Assembly (NCBI RefSeq): GCF_023703375.1
Contig: NZ_JAMQGO010000005.1
Location: forward strand, 124,001-188,000
From: Lutimaribacter degradans
GTDB taxonomy: Bacteria; Pseudomonadota; Alphaproteobacteria; Rhodobacterales; Rhodobacteraceae
DNA: 64,000 nt
Reading direction: 5' to 3'
In this document: positions 30,689-40,016 of the stretch, piece after piece
How the letters are laid out: each line of letters opens with the position of its first letter
Numbering within the stretch: the first letter of the stretch is position 1
Program-made: the position numbers and the translations under genes
Notes under the pieces: generated by a model
Databases searched by the model: none
The model's input: the letters and a program-made list of their open reading frames with translations, nothing else
What the model was told of the DNA's origin: nothing

Positions 30689-32134
30689 TCAGTCCTTCAG
30701 GCTTTCCTCGCGCAGGCCGTCGGCCAGCAGGTTCAGCCCCAAAACCAGGCTCAGCAAGGCAATTGCCGGCGGCAGGGCGGGGTGCAGGTAGATCGACAAG
30801 AGCTTGCGGCCCTCGTTGATCGTGCTGCCCCAATCGGGGCTTGCGGGCGGCAGGCCCAGCCCAAAGAACCCAAGGGTGCCAAGGAGGATGGTGGTATAGC
30901 CGATGCGCAGGCAGAAATCGACGATCAGCGGCCCGCGCGCGTTGGGCAGGATTTCCCATAGCATGATATACCACGGGCCTTCGCCCCGGGTCTGCGCGGC
31001 GGCGACATAGTCACGCGTCTTGATGTCCATCGTCAGGCCACGCACGATGCGGAACACGGTGGGCGAGTTGACGAAGACGACCGAGACGAACACCACCAGG
31101 ATACCCGACGGAATATCGAAGAAATCGAGCGGCCAGAAGTCGATCTTCGAGTTCTGGGCGTTGATCACCGACATGTAGAGCAAGAAGAGCGGGACAAGCA
31201 CGATGGCGAGATATGTCCAGTTCTTGCTGGGCTGCCCCCTGTAGCGCGCGTTGATCAGCACTGCGCAAAAGATCAGCGGAAAGATGAACAGGGCTACCGC
31301 CATGAATTGCGGCAGGCCCGTCGCCGCGATTTCCGGCGTCACCAGCAGGTAGAACAGCAAGATGACCGGGAAGGCGAGAATAAGGTTCGCCAGAAACGAC
31401 AGGAAGGTATCGAGCTTGCCGCCGTAATAGCCCGCAGGCAGGCCAAGGGTGATACCGACCATGAAGGCAAAAAGCGTGGCCAGCGGCGCGATGGCGATCA
31501 CCACGGTCGAGCCCTTGAGCATCCGGCTGAACACGTCACGCGCCAGCGTGTCGCCGCCCAGCAGATACCACTGGAACTGCCCGTCCTCGGGGCTGCGCAG
31601 GGGCGTGCCGGGGCCCTTGTTCTTCATCCCCGACAACTGGTCGAGCGCGCCATGCGTCAGCAGCATGTCGAACCCGGCGAACAGACCCGTGAAGACCCAG
31701 AACATCACAAGGCCAAAGCCGATCATGCCGATCGTGCTGTCAAACAGCTTGCCGTAAAGACCCAGCTTGCGCTTGAAATTGATCGACAGGGCGAAAAGCA
31801 CCACCAGCGCGATCCAGACCGGCACGAGTTGCTGGCTCATGCCGCCGATGATACCCGCGCCGGTCGCGCCCATGATGGCACCGGCGATCAGGTAGGTCAG
31901 TACCAGCGCCAGCAGGCCCAGCCCCGTCCAGTTGCCCATTTTCGGCACCAGGACGGCGGGACCGCCGCTGGTGGCGGAAAGCGTGCCGTCGGGGTTGGTG
32001 TGCATCGTGGGCGCGGGCAGCAGCACCGATACGGCGATGCGCAGCACGATCAATGCCAGGAATACCGGCACCAGCACGAAAAGGATCGGGTCAAGAATGT
32101 TTCCCAGCGATCCGGTCCAGGTCAATGGTTCCAT
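30689..32134 (-). CDS. Peptide-type ABC importer permease, DppC-like, with long N-terminal extension
   Basis: A 481-residue inner-membrane permease. The core (about residue 190 onward) has the transmembrane-domain pattern of DppC/OppC, with GGDTLARDVFSRMLKGSTV and the ATPase-contacting EAA-type loop TRDYVAAAQTRGEGPWYIMLWEILPN. The first 180 residues are additional, with about four extra hydrophobic helices and a Gly/Thr-rich loop, and a hydrophobic insert separates two core helices. Normal DppC proteins have about 300 residues. It follows the second permease gene after a 15-bp gap and precedes the fused ATPase. Confidence 0.9.
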   Translation of the reverse strand: MEPLTWTGSLGNILDPILFVLVPVFLALIVLRIAVSVLLPAPTMHTNPDGTLSATSGGPAVLVPKMGNWTGLGLLALVLTYLIAGAIMGATGAGIIGGMSQQLVPVWIALVVLFALSINFKRKLGLYGKLFDSTIGMIGFGLVMFWVFTGLFAGFDMLLTHGALDQLSGMKNKGPGTPLRSPEDGQFQWYLLGGDTLARDVFSRMLKGSTVVIAIAPLATLFAFMVGITLGLPAGYYGGKLDTFLSFLANLILAFPVILLFYLLVTPEIAATGLPQFMAVALFIFPLIFCAVLINARYRGQPSKNWTYLAIVLVPLFLLYMSVINAQNSKIDFWPLDFFDIPSGILVVFVSVVFVNSPTVFRIVRGLTMDIKTRDYVAAAQTRGEGPWYIMLWEILPNARGPLIVDFCLRIGYTTILLGTLGFFGLGLPPASPDWGSTINEGRKLLSIYLHPALPPAIALLSLVLGLNLLADGLREESLKD

Positions 32135-32149
32135 GATCTTGTCCCTTCC

Positions 32150-33196
32150 TTACGTCACGCTGATGCGCGGGTTGAGATAGACATAGCCGATATCCGATAT
32201 CAGCTGCGTCACCAGAACCACGATCACCGACACCACCGAAACGCCCAGCAGCAGCTCGATGTCGTTGTTGCCCGCGGCCTGCACCAGCGTCCAGCCGAAG
32301 CCCTTGTAGTTGAACAGGGTCTCGACGATCACGACGCCGTTCAGCAGCCAGGGAAATTGCAGCATGATCACCGTGAAGGGCGCGATCAGCGCGTTGCGCA
32401 GGGCGTGTTTCATCACGATGTTCGGGAAACTTACACCTTTCAGCCGCGCGGTGCGGACATATTGCGCGGTCATCACCTCGGCCATCGAGGCCCGCGTCAT
32501 CCGCGCGATATAACCCATGCCATACAGGGCGATGGTCAGCACCGGCAGAAAGAAATTCTCGAAAGTCGGGTTGTCCATGGCGCTGGTGGCCGTTCCCTTG
32601 AACCATTTCAGCCCCACCGCGGACGAGGTGAATACCGCGATCAGGATCACCCCCGACACGTATTCGGGCGTCGCCGTCGTGGTGATCGCGAATGTCGAGA
32701 GCGTGCGGTCCGTGGTGCTGCCCTCGCGCATCCCCGCCAGAACGCCCAGAACCAGCGCCGAGGGCACCATGAGCAACATGACCCAGAACATCAGCCGCCC
32801 GGTCAGGCCCAGCTTGTCGCCCACGACGCTGGCCACCGGTTCCTTGAAAACGGTCGATTGTCCCCACCAGCCCTGCAACACGCCGCAGAACCTGGGCGCG
32901 GTTTCGGCATCGCGGGTGATCGAAACGCAGCGGCCCAACGTGTCGCCATCCTGGTTCTGGTAGGTCCATCCGGGCACCACGCCCAGCCATTCGCCATATT
33001 TCACAGGCATCGGCCGGTCATAGCCCCGGTTTTCAAGCCAGGAGGCGACCTGCGCGTCTGTCATGCGCACGTTGCCTTGCGATTTGGCCAGTTTTTCAAG
33101 GTTGGGATAGAGGTTCGTGAGAAAGAACACGACAAATGTCAGGCACAGGCAGGTCAGCAGCATCAAGCCCGTGCGGCGCAGTATGAACAATCCCAT
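32150..33196 (-). CDS. Peptide-type ABC importer permease, DppB-like
   Basis: A 348-residue inner-membrane permease. The start MGLFILRRTGLMLLTCLCLT gives the usual DppB N-terminus, with a periplasmic domain between the first two helices. The EAA loop is ARMTRASMAEVMTAQYVRTARLKGVSF; the C-terminus ISDIGYVYLNPRI matches the end of DppB proteins. An ATG 63 bp upstream is possible but lacks family support. Forms the channel with the neighbouring DppC-like permease. Confidence 0.93.
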   Translation of the reverse strand: MGLFILRRTGLMLLTCLCLTFVVFFLTNLYPNLEKLAKSQGNVRMTDAQVASWLENRGYDRPMPVKYGEWLGVVPGWTYQNQDGDTLGRCVSITRDAETAPRFCGVLQGWWGQSTVFKEPVASVVGDKLGLTGRLMFWVMLLMVPSALVLGVLAGMREGSTTDRTLSTFAITTTATPEYVSGVILIAVFTSSAVGLKWFKGTATSAMDNPTFENFFLPVLTIALYGMGYIARMTRASMAEVMTAQYVRTARLKGVSFPNIVMKHALRNALIAPFTVIMLQFPWLLNGVVIVETLFNYKGFGWTLVQAAGNNDIELLLGVSVVSVIVVLVTQLISDIGYVYLNPRISVT

Positions 33197-33278
33197 GTTG
33201 TCTCCGTCTCTGGCGCGGAACGGTGTCCGGTCCGGCTGGGCGGCAGGCGCGGCCAGCATGGGGCTGGCCGAACCACCG

Positions 33279-33308
33279 AAAAGGGGCCGCCACGGTTGTG
33301 GCAGCCCC
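33279..33308 (-). terminator. Intercistronic hairpin after the peptide-binding-protein gene
   Basis: On the minus strand, GGGGCTGCCAC pairs with GTGGCGGCCCC (11 bp with one G-T pair; plus-strand 33283-33293 and 33298-33308), then TTTT. It begins 10 bp after the stop codon of the SBP gene and precedes the permease genes. A partial terminator or mRNA stabiliser is likely. Confidence 0.65.
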
Positions 33309-33318
33309 CGCGGTGTCG

Positions 33319-34977
33319 TCAGGCGGCAAAGCCGTACTTGTAGAAATGGAACTCATGCGCGGGGTGCTTTTCCACGCCAACCACACCGGGGCGGTGATGG
33401 TTGTAGAGCGAGCGCCAGTAGGGCTGGATGATCACGCCCTCGTCACGCATGATCTGTTCGATCTGCTCCATGATTTCGCGCCGCTCGTCGGCATCGGCAA
33501 TCGCCAGCGCCTCGTTGATGAGCCGGTCGAACTCGGCGTTCGAAAAGGCCGATTCGTTCCACGCTTCGCCGGTGCGATAAGCCAGCGACAGCACCTGCAC
33601 CTCGAGCGGGCGATGGTTCCAGGTGGTGGCCGAGAACGGGTGTTTCGTCCAGTCGTTCCAGAAGGTCGCACCGGGCAGCACCGTGTGCTTGGCCGGGATG
33701 CCCGCATCGTTGAGCTGGGCCACGATGGCGGCGCCGGTATTGCGCTCGAAATCATCGTCGACGGTGATCAGCTCGTGCTCGAAATCGGCCATTCCGGCGG
33801 CTTCCATCTCGGCCTCGGCCTTTGCCGGGTCATGCTCGGCCATGCCGATATCGGCATAGGCGGGATGGATCGGGCAGACATGGTGGTTTGCCGCCACGAC
33901 GCCGCGCCCGGAATAGCCCAACTCAAGGCAGACCTCGTTATCGACCGCCATTGCCATCGCGCGGCGCACCTGCACCGACGAATAGGGCGTCATGTCGCCC
34001 ACTTGGGCCTCCTGGTTGGGCCGGATCACCAGTGTCGCGGCGGTGATCGCCTCGGTCCGCTCCCAGCCCAGGCCATCCATGACGTCGATGTAATCGCCCA
34101 CGGTTTCATAGAACATGTCGACTTCTTCGGCCTCGGCCGCAGCCAGCCAACCCGACGGATCGGTGCCGTAATCGATCATCTCGATCCGGTCCACGTAGGG
34201 GCCGCCAAACACATCGGTTCCCCACCAGGGCTGTTCGGTGCGCTCCATCACGCAACGCTCGCCCACGCTCAGCTCCACCCCGTGGAACGGCCCGGTGCCG
34301 ATCCAGGTGTCATAGGGTGCTTCGTGGTCGTGGTCCTTGTGCGCGATCGCCGCCGGATAGTCGGACATGTTGGCGATGATCGCGATGTCGGGCACGCTCA
34401 GGCTCAGCTTCACGGTCAGGTCGTCGACGGCGGTGATGGCACCCGGACGTGCCTTGCCATCTTCCATCAGGCCGCCCATGCGCGACGCCATCGAGTTTGT
34501 CTCGACGCTGCCATCGCACCAGCCTTCGATGTTGCGCACGACATCGGCGGCGGTGAAATCGGTGCCGTCATGCCATTTGATGCCGGGGCGCACGCGCAGC
34601 GTGTACTCGGTGGCGTTCTCGTTCACGTCCCAGCCTTCCAGCAACATGCCGCGGAAGGTACCGTTGGAATTGTATTCGACCAGGTATTCCAGGATGCCGC
34701 GGCTTTGGTTGCCGACCTCGGACCAGTCATAGCTGCGCGGTTCCTTCATCGCCTTGATGCTGGTTTGAATGCGCAGCGTGCCGCCCTGTTGCATCGGAAC
34801 CGAGGCTTTCGCAGGTTGTGCCAGCCCGCCCAGTGCATAGGCCGCAGAGGCCGAAACCCCCATCGCGGTGGCACGCGACAAGAATTCGCGGCGGCTCAGC
34901 TTGCCGGCCTTGAACTCATCGGCATACATGGCCGCGGCGCTGTGGACGGTTTCATTCAATGGTGTTGTTTGCGTCAT
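33319..34977 (-). CDS. Peptide-type ABC importer substrate-binding protein (Tat-exported)
   Basis: A 552-residue periplasmic binding protein of the family-5 (DppA/OppA) type. The N-terminus carries a twin-arginine signal [22 protein letters not shown] (Arg29-Arg30), so it is exported folded. Typical segments are [21 protein letters not shown], the central beta core, and [28 protein letters not shown]. Substrate (peptide, amine or sugar conjugate) cannot be told. First gene of the transporter operon; a hairpin after it may keep its transcript more abundant than the permease part. Confidence 0.93.
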   Translation of the reverse strand: MTQTTPLNETVHSAAAMYADEFKAGKLSRREFLSRATAMGVSASAAYALGGLAQPAKASVPMQQGGTLRIQTSIKAMKEPRSYDWSEVGNQSRGILEYLVEYNSNGTFRGMLLEGWDVNENATEYTLRVRPGIKWHDGTDFTAADVVRNIEGWCDGSVETNSMASRMGGLMEDGKARPGAITAVDDLTVKLSLSVPDIAIIANMSDYPAAIAHKDHDHEAPYDTWIGTGPFHGVELSVGERCVMERTEQPWWGTDVFGGPYVDRIEMIDYGTDPSGWLAAAEAEEVDMFYETVGDYIDVMDGLGWERTEAITAATLVIRPNQEAQVGDMTPYSSVQVRRAMAMAVDNEVCLELGYSGRGVVAANHHVCPIHPAYADIGMAEHDPAKAEAEMEAAGMADFEHELITVDDDFERNTGAAIVAQLNDAGIPAKHTVLPGATFWNDWTKHPFSATTWNHRPLEVQVLSLAYRTGEAWNESAFSNAEFDRLINEALAIADADERREIMEQIEQIMRDEGVIIQPYWRSLYNHHRPGVVGVEKHPAHEFHFYKYGFAA

Positions 34978-35218
34978 CTTGTTCTCCCTGTGACACAGTA
35001 AACGGATGGGTTTGATCTGTCTGATAGCGTTCGGGTCGTCGCGCTACACAAGTGAGCCTTTTGCATGCCCTGCCGTGTCATCCCCTCCTTGAACGGTATT
35101 CGGCACCAGAAGACGCCCTGCGTCAACGCCCGCAATCGTCATTCCATATACCAAAAGCGACACGTACATCATACAAAAACGACATAGAGCGTGTCTGCAA
35201 CGGGGAAATCCCCGGTTA

Positions 35219-36058
35219 CTACTTTTTGGCGTGGGCCGATCTTGCCTCGCGCAGGGCGCTGGGGCTGGAGCCGGTCTGCTGGCTGACGAACCGCGAAAAA
35301 TAGGCCGCGCTGCCAAAACCCAGATGCGCCGCGATGCGCGACAAGGGGGCATCGCCCTGTTCGATCAGGCTGCGCGCGGCATGCAGAGTGACCTGGCTTT
35401 GCATTTCCGCGGCGGTCAGGCCGCAGGCCTGTTTGCACGATCGGCTGAGATGCGTCGGCGTGACATCCAGCATCGCGGCCAGTTCGGCCATACTGACACC
35501 CGTGTGGTGATGACGCACGAGAAGGTCGCAATATTGCGCCACCAGCCTGTGCATGGCCGTCGCCTGGTCGGCATCCGGTGTGATCTCCTGGCGGTGCAGC
35601 CAGACGGCGACCAGTTGCCCGTAGGCGCGCATCGCCTGGCCGGTCAGCACGTTGTCGCGCGCGGTTTCGCGCTGCATCGCCTCAAGCAGGGCGGTCAGGT
35701 CCGACTGGGCCTGCTGATCGCGGATGCGCAAATGCCGGGGCATGCGACCGAACCCAAGCTCGGCACCGTCGGGCAGCGTCAGGGCCAGCCCGAAACTTTG
35801 CGGCCCGGTTTCAAGCGCGTGCAATGTGCCCGCCGGTATGAAAAGCGCGTTATGCGCGCCGACACCCCGCCGGCGGCCTTCGACGATGGCACGCCCCTGG
35901 CCGCGGGTCATCCAGACAAGCAGGTCGTGATCGCAGGCATGCAGCAGTTCCAGCCGCCAACTCGCACCACCCGCATATTGCAGCAGGGTCTGGATCGAGG
36001 GCGCGGAAAGGCTGGCGTGGTCTTCCATGTCACTTCCGATAGCGGTCGACAGATTCAT
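35219..36058 (-). CDS. AraC family transcriptional regulator
   Basis: A 279-residue regulator with a cupin-type N-terminal effector domain (ALFIPAGTLHALETGPQSFGLAL) and a C-terminal AraC/XylS domain of two helix-turn-helix motifs (MAELAAMLDVTPTHLSRSCKQACGLTAAEM and PLSRIAAHLGFGSAAYFSRFVSQQTGSSPS). It lies upstream of the peptide-type ABC operon on the same strand with a 241-bp gap and may activate it. The start could be the ATG at 36058 or 36028. miaA ends 31 bp upstream. Confidence 0.9.
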   Translation of the reverse strand: MNLSTAIGSDMEDHASLSAPSIQTLLQYAGGASWRLELLHACDHDLLVWMTRGQGRAIVEGRRRGVGAHNALFIPAGTLHALETGPQSFGLALTLPDGAELGFGRMPRHLRIRDQQAQSDLTALLEAMQRETARDNVLTGQAMRAYGQLVAVWLHRQEITPDADQATAMHRLVAQYCDLLVRHHHTGVSMAELAAMLDVTPTHLSRSCKQACGLTAAEMQSQVTLHAARSLIEQGDAPLSRIAAHLGFGSAAYFSRFVSQQTGSSPSALREARSAHAKK

Positions 36059-36089
36059 GCCTTGGTGTGGCGCAAAAGACACCGTGAAG

Positions 36090-36971
36090 TCAAAGATTCT
36101 GCGCGGCAATGCGCGTCCATCCGCCCATTCGGGCGCGGAACCACGTGCGCTGGCGCTTGGCGAATTGCCGGGTGGCAATGGTCGCGGCCTCGCGCGCCTC
36201 GTCCAGCGACAGCTCACCGCGCAGATGGGCGACGAGTTCCGGCGCGCCGATCGCCTTCGCCGCCGGCAAGGCCGGATCCCATCGGGGCAACAGCGCGCGC
36301 GCCTCGTCCAGCGCGCCCTGGGCCAGCATCGCGTCAAAGCGCCGTGCGATGCGGGCGTTCAGCCACTCTTTCCCGGCCTCGACCAGCAGGGGCGTGGCGC
36401 GGTCCAGCGGCAACAGGGGCGGGGGCGTGTCGTCTTGCCAACTGGCCAGGCCGCGGCCGGTGTTGCGCTGCACCTCCCACGCGCGCTGCACGCGCATCGG
36501 GTTCTGCCGGTCGATCCGCGCCGCGGTATCCGGGTCAAGCGCGGCCAGCAGTGCCGGCACGCCCCGGTCGCGCATCAGGGCATCGGCCTCGGCCCGGATT
36601 TCGGGGGGCGTGGCGGGAATGTCGGCCAATCCCTCGGTCAGGGCGCGAAAATACAGCCCCGTGCCACCCACGATGATCGGGCGCGCGCCTTGGTGCACGA
36701 TATCCGCGACCTCGCGCAGCCAATGCCCGACCGAATAGGCAAAATCACAGGGCACGTGGCCGTAAAGCGCGTGCGGTGCGCGGGCCAGGTCCTCGGGGCC
36801 GGGGCGCGCGGTCAGCACGCGCCAGCAGGCGAACACCTGGATGGCGTCGGCGTTGACGATCACGCCGCCCCCCGCCTCGGCGATACGCAGCGCGAGGGCC
36901 GACTTTCCGCTGGCGGTCGGGCCCGCGATCAGCACGGGGCGGTCATCTGGTATGTCGTCGATCAGGCGCAT
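36090..36971 (-). CDS. miaA: tRNA dimethylallyltransferase
   Basis: Adds a dimethylallyl group to N6 of A37 in tRNAs reading UNN codons. The 293 residues include the P-loop [12 protein letters not shown], the substrate-binding signature [18 protein letters not shown], and [19 protein letters not shown]. The C-terminal [14 protein letters not shown] is the family signature. The chosen ATG (36969-36971) puts the P-loop at residue 16. It is divergent from pyrH. Confidence 0.96.
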   Translation of the reverse strand: MRLIDDIPDDRPVLIAGPTASGKSALALRIAEAGGGVIVNADAIQVFACWRVLTARPGPEDLARAPHALYGHVPCDFAYSVGHWLREVADIVHQGARPIIVGGTGLYFRALTEGLADIPATPPEIRAEADALMRDRGVPALLAALDPDTAARIDRQNPMRVQRAWEVQRNTGRGLASWQDDTPPPLLPLDRATPLLVEAGKEWLNARIARRFDAMLAQGALDEARALLPRWDPALPAAKAIGAPELVAHLRGELSLDEAREAATIATRQFAKRQRTWFRARMGGWTRIAAQNL

Positions 36972-37102
36972 GGCGCTCGATGTAGCCGCAAAACTGCGCG
37001 GATACAAAAGCCAAAACACCGGCCCCGCAAGTTCGCGGATTGATCCCGGGGGGGATTTCGGACATTTTGCCGCCAATCCAGACAAACCGATGGGAGCCCC
37101 AT

Positions 37103-37837
37103 ATGGCCGACGCTGCCAAGACCCCGAAACCCGCGTTCCGGCGCGTTTTGTTGAAAATCTCGGGCGAGGCGCTGATGGGCGACCAGGGCTTTGGCCTGCA
37201 CCCGCCAACGGTGCAGCGAATCGCCAGAGAGGTGCAATCGGTCCACGAACTGGGCGTCGAGATCTGCATGGTCATCGGCGGCGGCAACATCTTTCGCGGA
37301 TTGGCCGGTAGCGCCCAGGGGATGGAGCGCACGACCGCCGATTACATGGGAATGCTGGCCACGGTGATGAACGCGCTGGCGATGCAATCGGCGCTAGAGG
37401 GGCTGGGGGTCTATACCCGCGTCATCAGCGCGATCCGGATGGACGAGGTGGCCGAGCCCTATATCCGCCGCCGGGCGGTGCGCCATCTTGAAAAGAAGCG
37501 CGTCTGCATCTTTGCCGCCGGCACGGGCAACCCCTATTTCACCACTGATACCGCCGCCACGTTGCGCGCCAACGAAATGGCCTGCGAGGCGATATTCAAG
37601 GGCACCAAGGTCGATGGCGTTTATGACAAGGACCCGGTGAAATACCCCGATGCCAAGCGCTATGACCAGATCAGCTATGACGACGTGTTGCAGCAACACC
37701 TGGGCGTGATGGATGCCAGCGCCATCGCGTTGGCGCGCGACAACAACCTGCCGATCATCGTCTTTTCACTGGACGAGCCGGGCGGCTTCAAGGGTATCCT
37801 GGCGGGCGAGGGCACCTATACCCGCGTCGGCGGCTGA
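37103..37837 (+). CDS. pyrH: UMP kinase
   Basis: Phosphorylates UMP to UDP. The 244 residues have the amino-acid-kinase fold: [44 protein letters not shown] and [29 protein letters not shown] is chosen as the N-terminus (ATG at 37103); an upstream extension in the same frame looks like leader. It is the first gene of the pyrH-frr-uppS-cdsA-dxr-rseP run. Confidence 0.97.
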   Translation: MADAAKTPKPAFRRVLLKISGEALMGDQGFGLHPPTVQRIAREVQSVHELGVEICMVIGGGNIFRGLAGSAQGMERTTADYMGMLATVMNALAMQSALEGLGVYTRVISAIRMDEVAEPYIRRRAVRHLEKKRVCIFAAGTGNPYFTTDTAATLRANEMACEAIFKGTKVDGVYDKDPVKYPDAKRYDQISYDDVLQQHLGVMDASAIALARDNNLPIIVFSLDEPGGFKGILAGEGTYTRVGG

Positions 37838-37918
37838 CCGCCGCGCTGCTCTGGCCAAAGAGCCGGGCTTGGATTAGACGGGTGTCAGAACAATACTCAA
37901 CAGCGTGCAAGGGCAAAC

Positions 37919-38479
37919 ATGTCAGACGACTTCATCCTCGATACGGAAGATCTTGAACGGCGCATGCAGGGCGCGATGACGAGCCTGCGGACCGAATTCG
38001 CGTCGCTGCGCACCGGCCGCGCCTCGGCCACCATGCTGGAGCCGGTGACGGTCGAGGCCTATGGCCAGCAAACCCCGATCAACCAGGTCGGCACCGTGAA
38101 CGTGCCCGAACCGCGCATGGTGACCATCAATGTCTGGGACAGGTCGATGGTGGGCGCGGTTGAAAAGGCCATCATGAATTCCGGTCTTGGCATCAATCCG
38201 CAGACCAACGGCACCATCATCATGCTGCCGATCCCCGAATTGAACGAGGAACGCCGCCGCGAACTGGGCCGCGTTGCCGCGCAATATGCCGAGCATGCCC
38301 GCGTGGCCATTCGCAATGTGCGCCGCGACGGCATGGACCAGATCAAGAAGGGCAAGGATCACATGTCCGAAGATGACCAGAAATTCTGGGAAACCGAGGT
38401 TCAGGACATGACCAACCGCTTCATCAAGATGGTGGACGAGGCGTTGGAAGCCAAACAAGCAGAGATCATGCAGGTTTGA
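37919..38479 (+). CDS. frr: Ribosome recycling factor
   Basis: Splits post-termination ribosomes together with EF-G. At 186 residues it has the usual length; the family pattern is [44 protein letters not shown] and [16 protein letters not shown]. It starts 81 bp after pyrH and its TGA overlaps the uppS ATG (TGATG), so translation of uppS is probably coupled to it. Confidence 0.97.
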   Translation: MSDDFILDTEDLERRMQGAMTSLRTEFASLRTGRASATMLEPVTVEAYGQQTPINQVGTVNVPEPRMVTINVWDRSMVGAVEKAIMNSGLGINPQTNGTIIMLPIPELNEERRRELGRVAAQYAEHARVAIRNVRRDGMDQIKKGKDHMSEDDQKFWETEVQDMTNRFIKMVDEALEAKQAEIMQV

Positions 38480-39225
38480 TGCATGACCGCGCTGAACCCG
38501 TGACCTCGCCTTCGAATACCAAGGGGGCACCGCGCCACGTGGCCATCATCATGGATGGCAACGGGCGCTGGGCCCAAAGCCGTGGACGGCCGCGCCTGTT
38601 TGGCCATCACGCGGGCGCCAAACGCGTGCGCGAAGTGGTTGAGGCCTGCCCCGATCTTGGCGTCAAGTATCTGACGATATTCGCCTTTTCGACGGAGAAC
38701 TGGAAGCGCACCCAGGTCGAGGTGGCCGGGCTGATGAGCCTGTTCCGCCGCTACATCGCGAAAGAGGCCCGCGCGCTGCGCGACCAACAGGTGCGCGTGC
38801 GCTTCATCGGTGACCGGGTGCGGCTGGATGCCAAGCTGATCGCCCTGATGGACGAGCTTGAAAAGATCACCGCCGAGAATGACGGCGTGAACCTGACCAT
38901 CGCGCTGAATTACGGCGGCCGCGACGAGGTGGCGCGCGCCACCAAGCGCCTGGCCGAGGATGTCGCCGCCGGGCGGCTTGATCCGGCAAGCATCGACCAG
39001 GAAACGCTGCCGAAATACCTGGATACCTACGTGTTGCCCGATCCCGACCTTGTGATCCGCACCAGCGGCGAGGCCCGGATATCGAACTTCCTTCTGTGGC
39101 AGTCGGCCTATGCGGAATACGAGTTCATCGACACGCTTTGGCCCGATTTCACCAAGGCAGAATTCGCGCGGCTGATTACCGGCTACGGCACCCGCGAAAG
39201 ACGGTTCGGTGCCGTATCGGCATGA
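38479..39225 (+). CDS. uppS: Undecaprenyl (di-trans,poly-cis) diphosphate synthase
   Basis: Makes the C55 isoprenoid carrier of cell-wall precursors by cis-prenyl transfer. The 248 residues include IIMDGNGRWAQSRG with the catalytic Asp, the FAFSTENWKRTQVEV segment and LVIRTSGEARISNFLLWQSAYAEY. The ATG is formed from the last base of the frr stop codon plus TG. Its end overlaps cdsA by 4 bp (ATGA). Confidence 0.96.
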   Translation: MHDRAEPVTSPSNTKGAPRHVAIIMDGNGRWAQSRGRPRLFGHHAGAKRVREVVEACPDLGVKYLTIFAFSTENWKRTQVEVAGLMSLFRRYIAKEARALRDQQVRVRFIGDRVRLDAKLIALMDELEKITAENDGVNLTIALNYGGRDEVARATKRLAEDVAAGRLDPASIDQETLPKYLDTYVLPDPDLVIRTSGEARISNFLLWQSAYAEYEFIDTLWPDFTKAEFARLITGYGTRERRFGAVSA

Positions 39226-40016
39226 CGGCGTCGGCCTCGAAATGGAATGACCTCTGGGTGCGCGTGGCGTCGGCAGTTGCGATGCTGGCCATCGGCGGGG
39301 TCGAGGTCTGGCTGGGCGGTCTGTGGTTCAACAGCTTCGTCGGGGTCATCATCGGGCTGATGATGTGGGAACTGGTTCGCATGTTGACAGGCGATGGCCG
39401 GCACCGTGCGGTTGAAATCGGCGTGGTGTCCGGTGCGGTGATGGTGGCACTGAACTACGTGCCGGCGCCGGTCGTGCTGCCGGCGATCGCCGGTATCGTG
39501 GTGGCGGGGGCCGCGCTGACGCGGACATATCGCAAATCCTGGTTGCTTTACGCACCAATGATATTGCTGTCGGGCTATGCGCTGTGCTGGATTCGTGACG
39601 GGCTGGGCATCGAATTCCTGATCTGGCTGCTTTGCGTCGTCATCGCGTCGGATGTGGCGGGATACTTTGCCGGGCGCCTGCTGGGCGGGCCGAAATTCTG
39701 GCCCGCGATCAGCCCCAAGAAAACATGGTCGGGCACTGTTGCCGGCTGGGTCGGCGCGGCGGTGGTCGGGGCCTATTTCGTTCATGTTTTCGATGTTTTC
39801 TTTGACGGGGCCGCGCAACCGGCACTCGTGGTTCTGATCTCGGTTCTGGTGGCGCTGGCCGCGCAGATGGGCGACATCGTCGAAAGCGCGATCAAGCGGC
39901 GCGTGGGCGTCAAGGACAGTTCGGCGCTGATTCCCGGCCATGGCGGGCTGCTGGATCGGTTCGATGCGCTGATAGGGGCCTCGCTGGTGGTACTGGCGCT
40001 TGGCGTGTTGCTATGA
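39222..40016 (+). CDS. cdsA: Phosphatidate cytidylyltransferase
   Basis: Makes CDP-diacylglycerol from phosphatidate and CTP in the inner membrane. The 264-residue protein is highly hydrophobic with about seven membrane helices. The C-terminal signature is SAIKRRVGVKDSSALIPGHGGLLDRFDALIG, and DVAGYFAGRLLGG is also family-typical. The ATG overlaps the uppS stop; the end overlaps dxr by 4 bp. Confidence 0.95.
   Translation: MTASASKWNDLWVRVASAVAMLAIGGVEVWLGGLWFNSFVGVIIGLMMWELVRMLTGDGRHRAVEIGVVSGAVMVALNYVPAPVVLPAIAGIVVAGAALTRTYRKSWLLYAPMILLSGYALCWIRDGLGIEFLIWLLCVVIASDVAGYFAGRLLGGPKFWPAISPKKTWSGTVAGWVGAAVVGAYFVHVFDVFFDGAAQPALVVLISVLVALAAQMGDIVESAIKRRVGVKDSSALIPGHGGLLDRFDALIGASLVVLALGVLL

Noticed and set aside
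31307..33343. 678-codon plus-strand frame over the ABC permeases
   Set aside because: Antisense to two clear permease genes; the translated sequence is His/Gln/Arg-rich as expected from reverse reading of hydrophobic codons.
34988..34998. CTGTG-A-CACAG palindrome just before the SBP start codon as an AraC operator
   Set aside because: AraC-family sites are usually direct repeats, and an 11-bp palindrome this close to the start codon is weak evidence.
35044..35200. Short minus-strand frame (MMYVSLLVYGMTIAG...) between araC and the SBP gene
   Set aside because: No ribosome-binding site at a usable distance and no protein-like conservation that I recognise; the region reads better as a promoter region.
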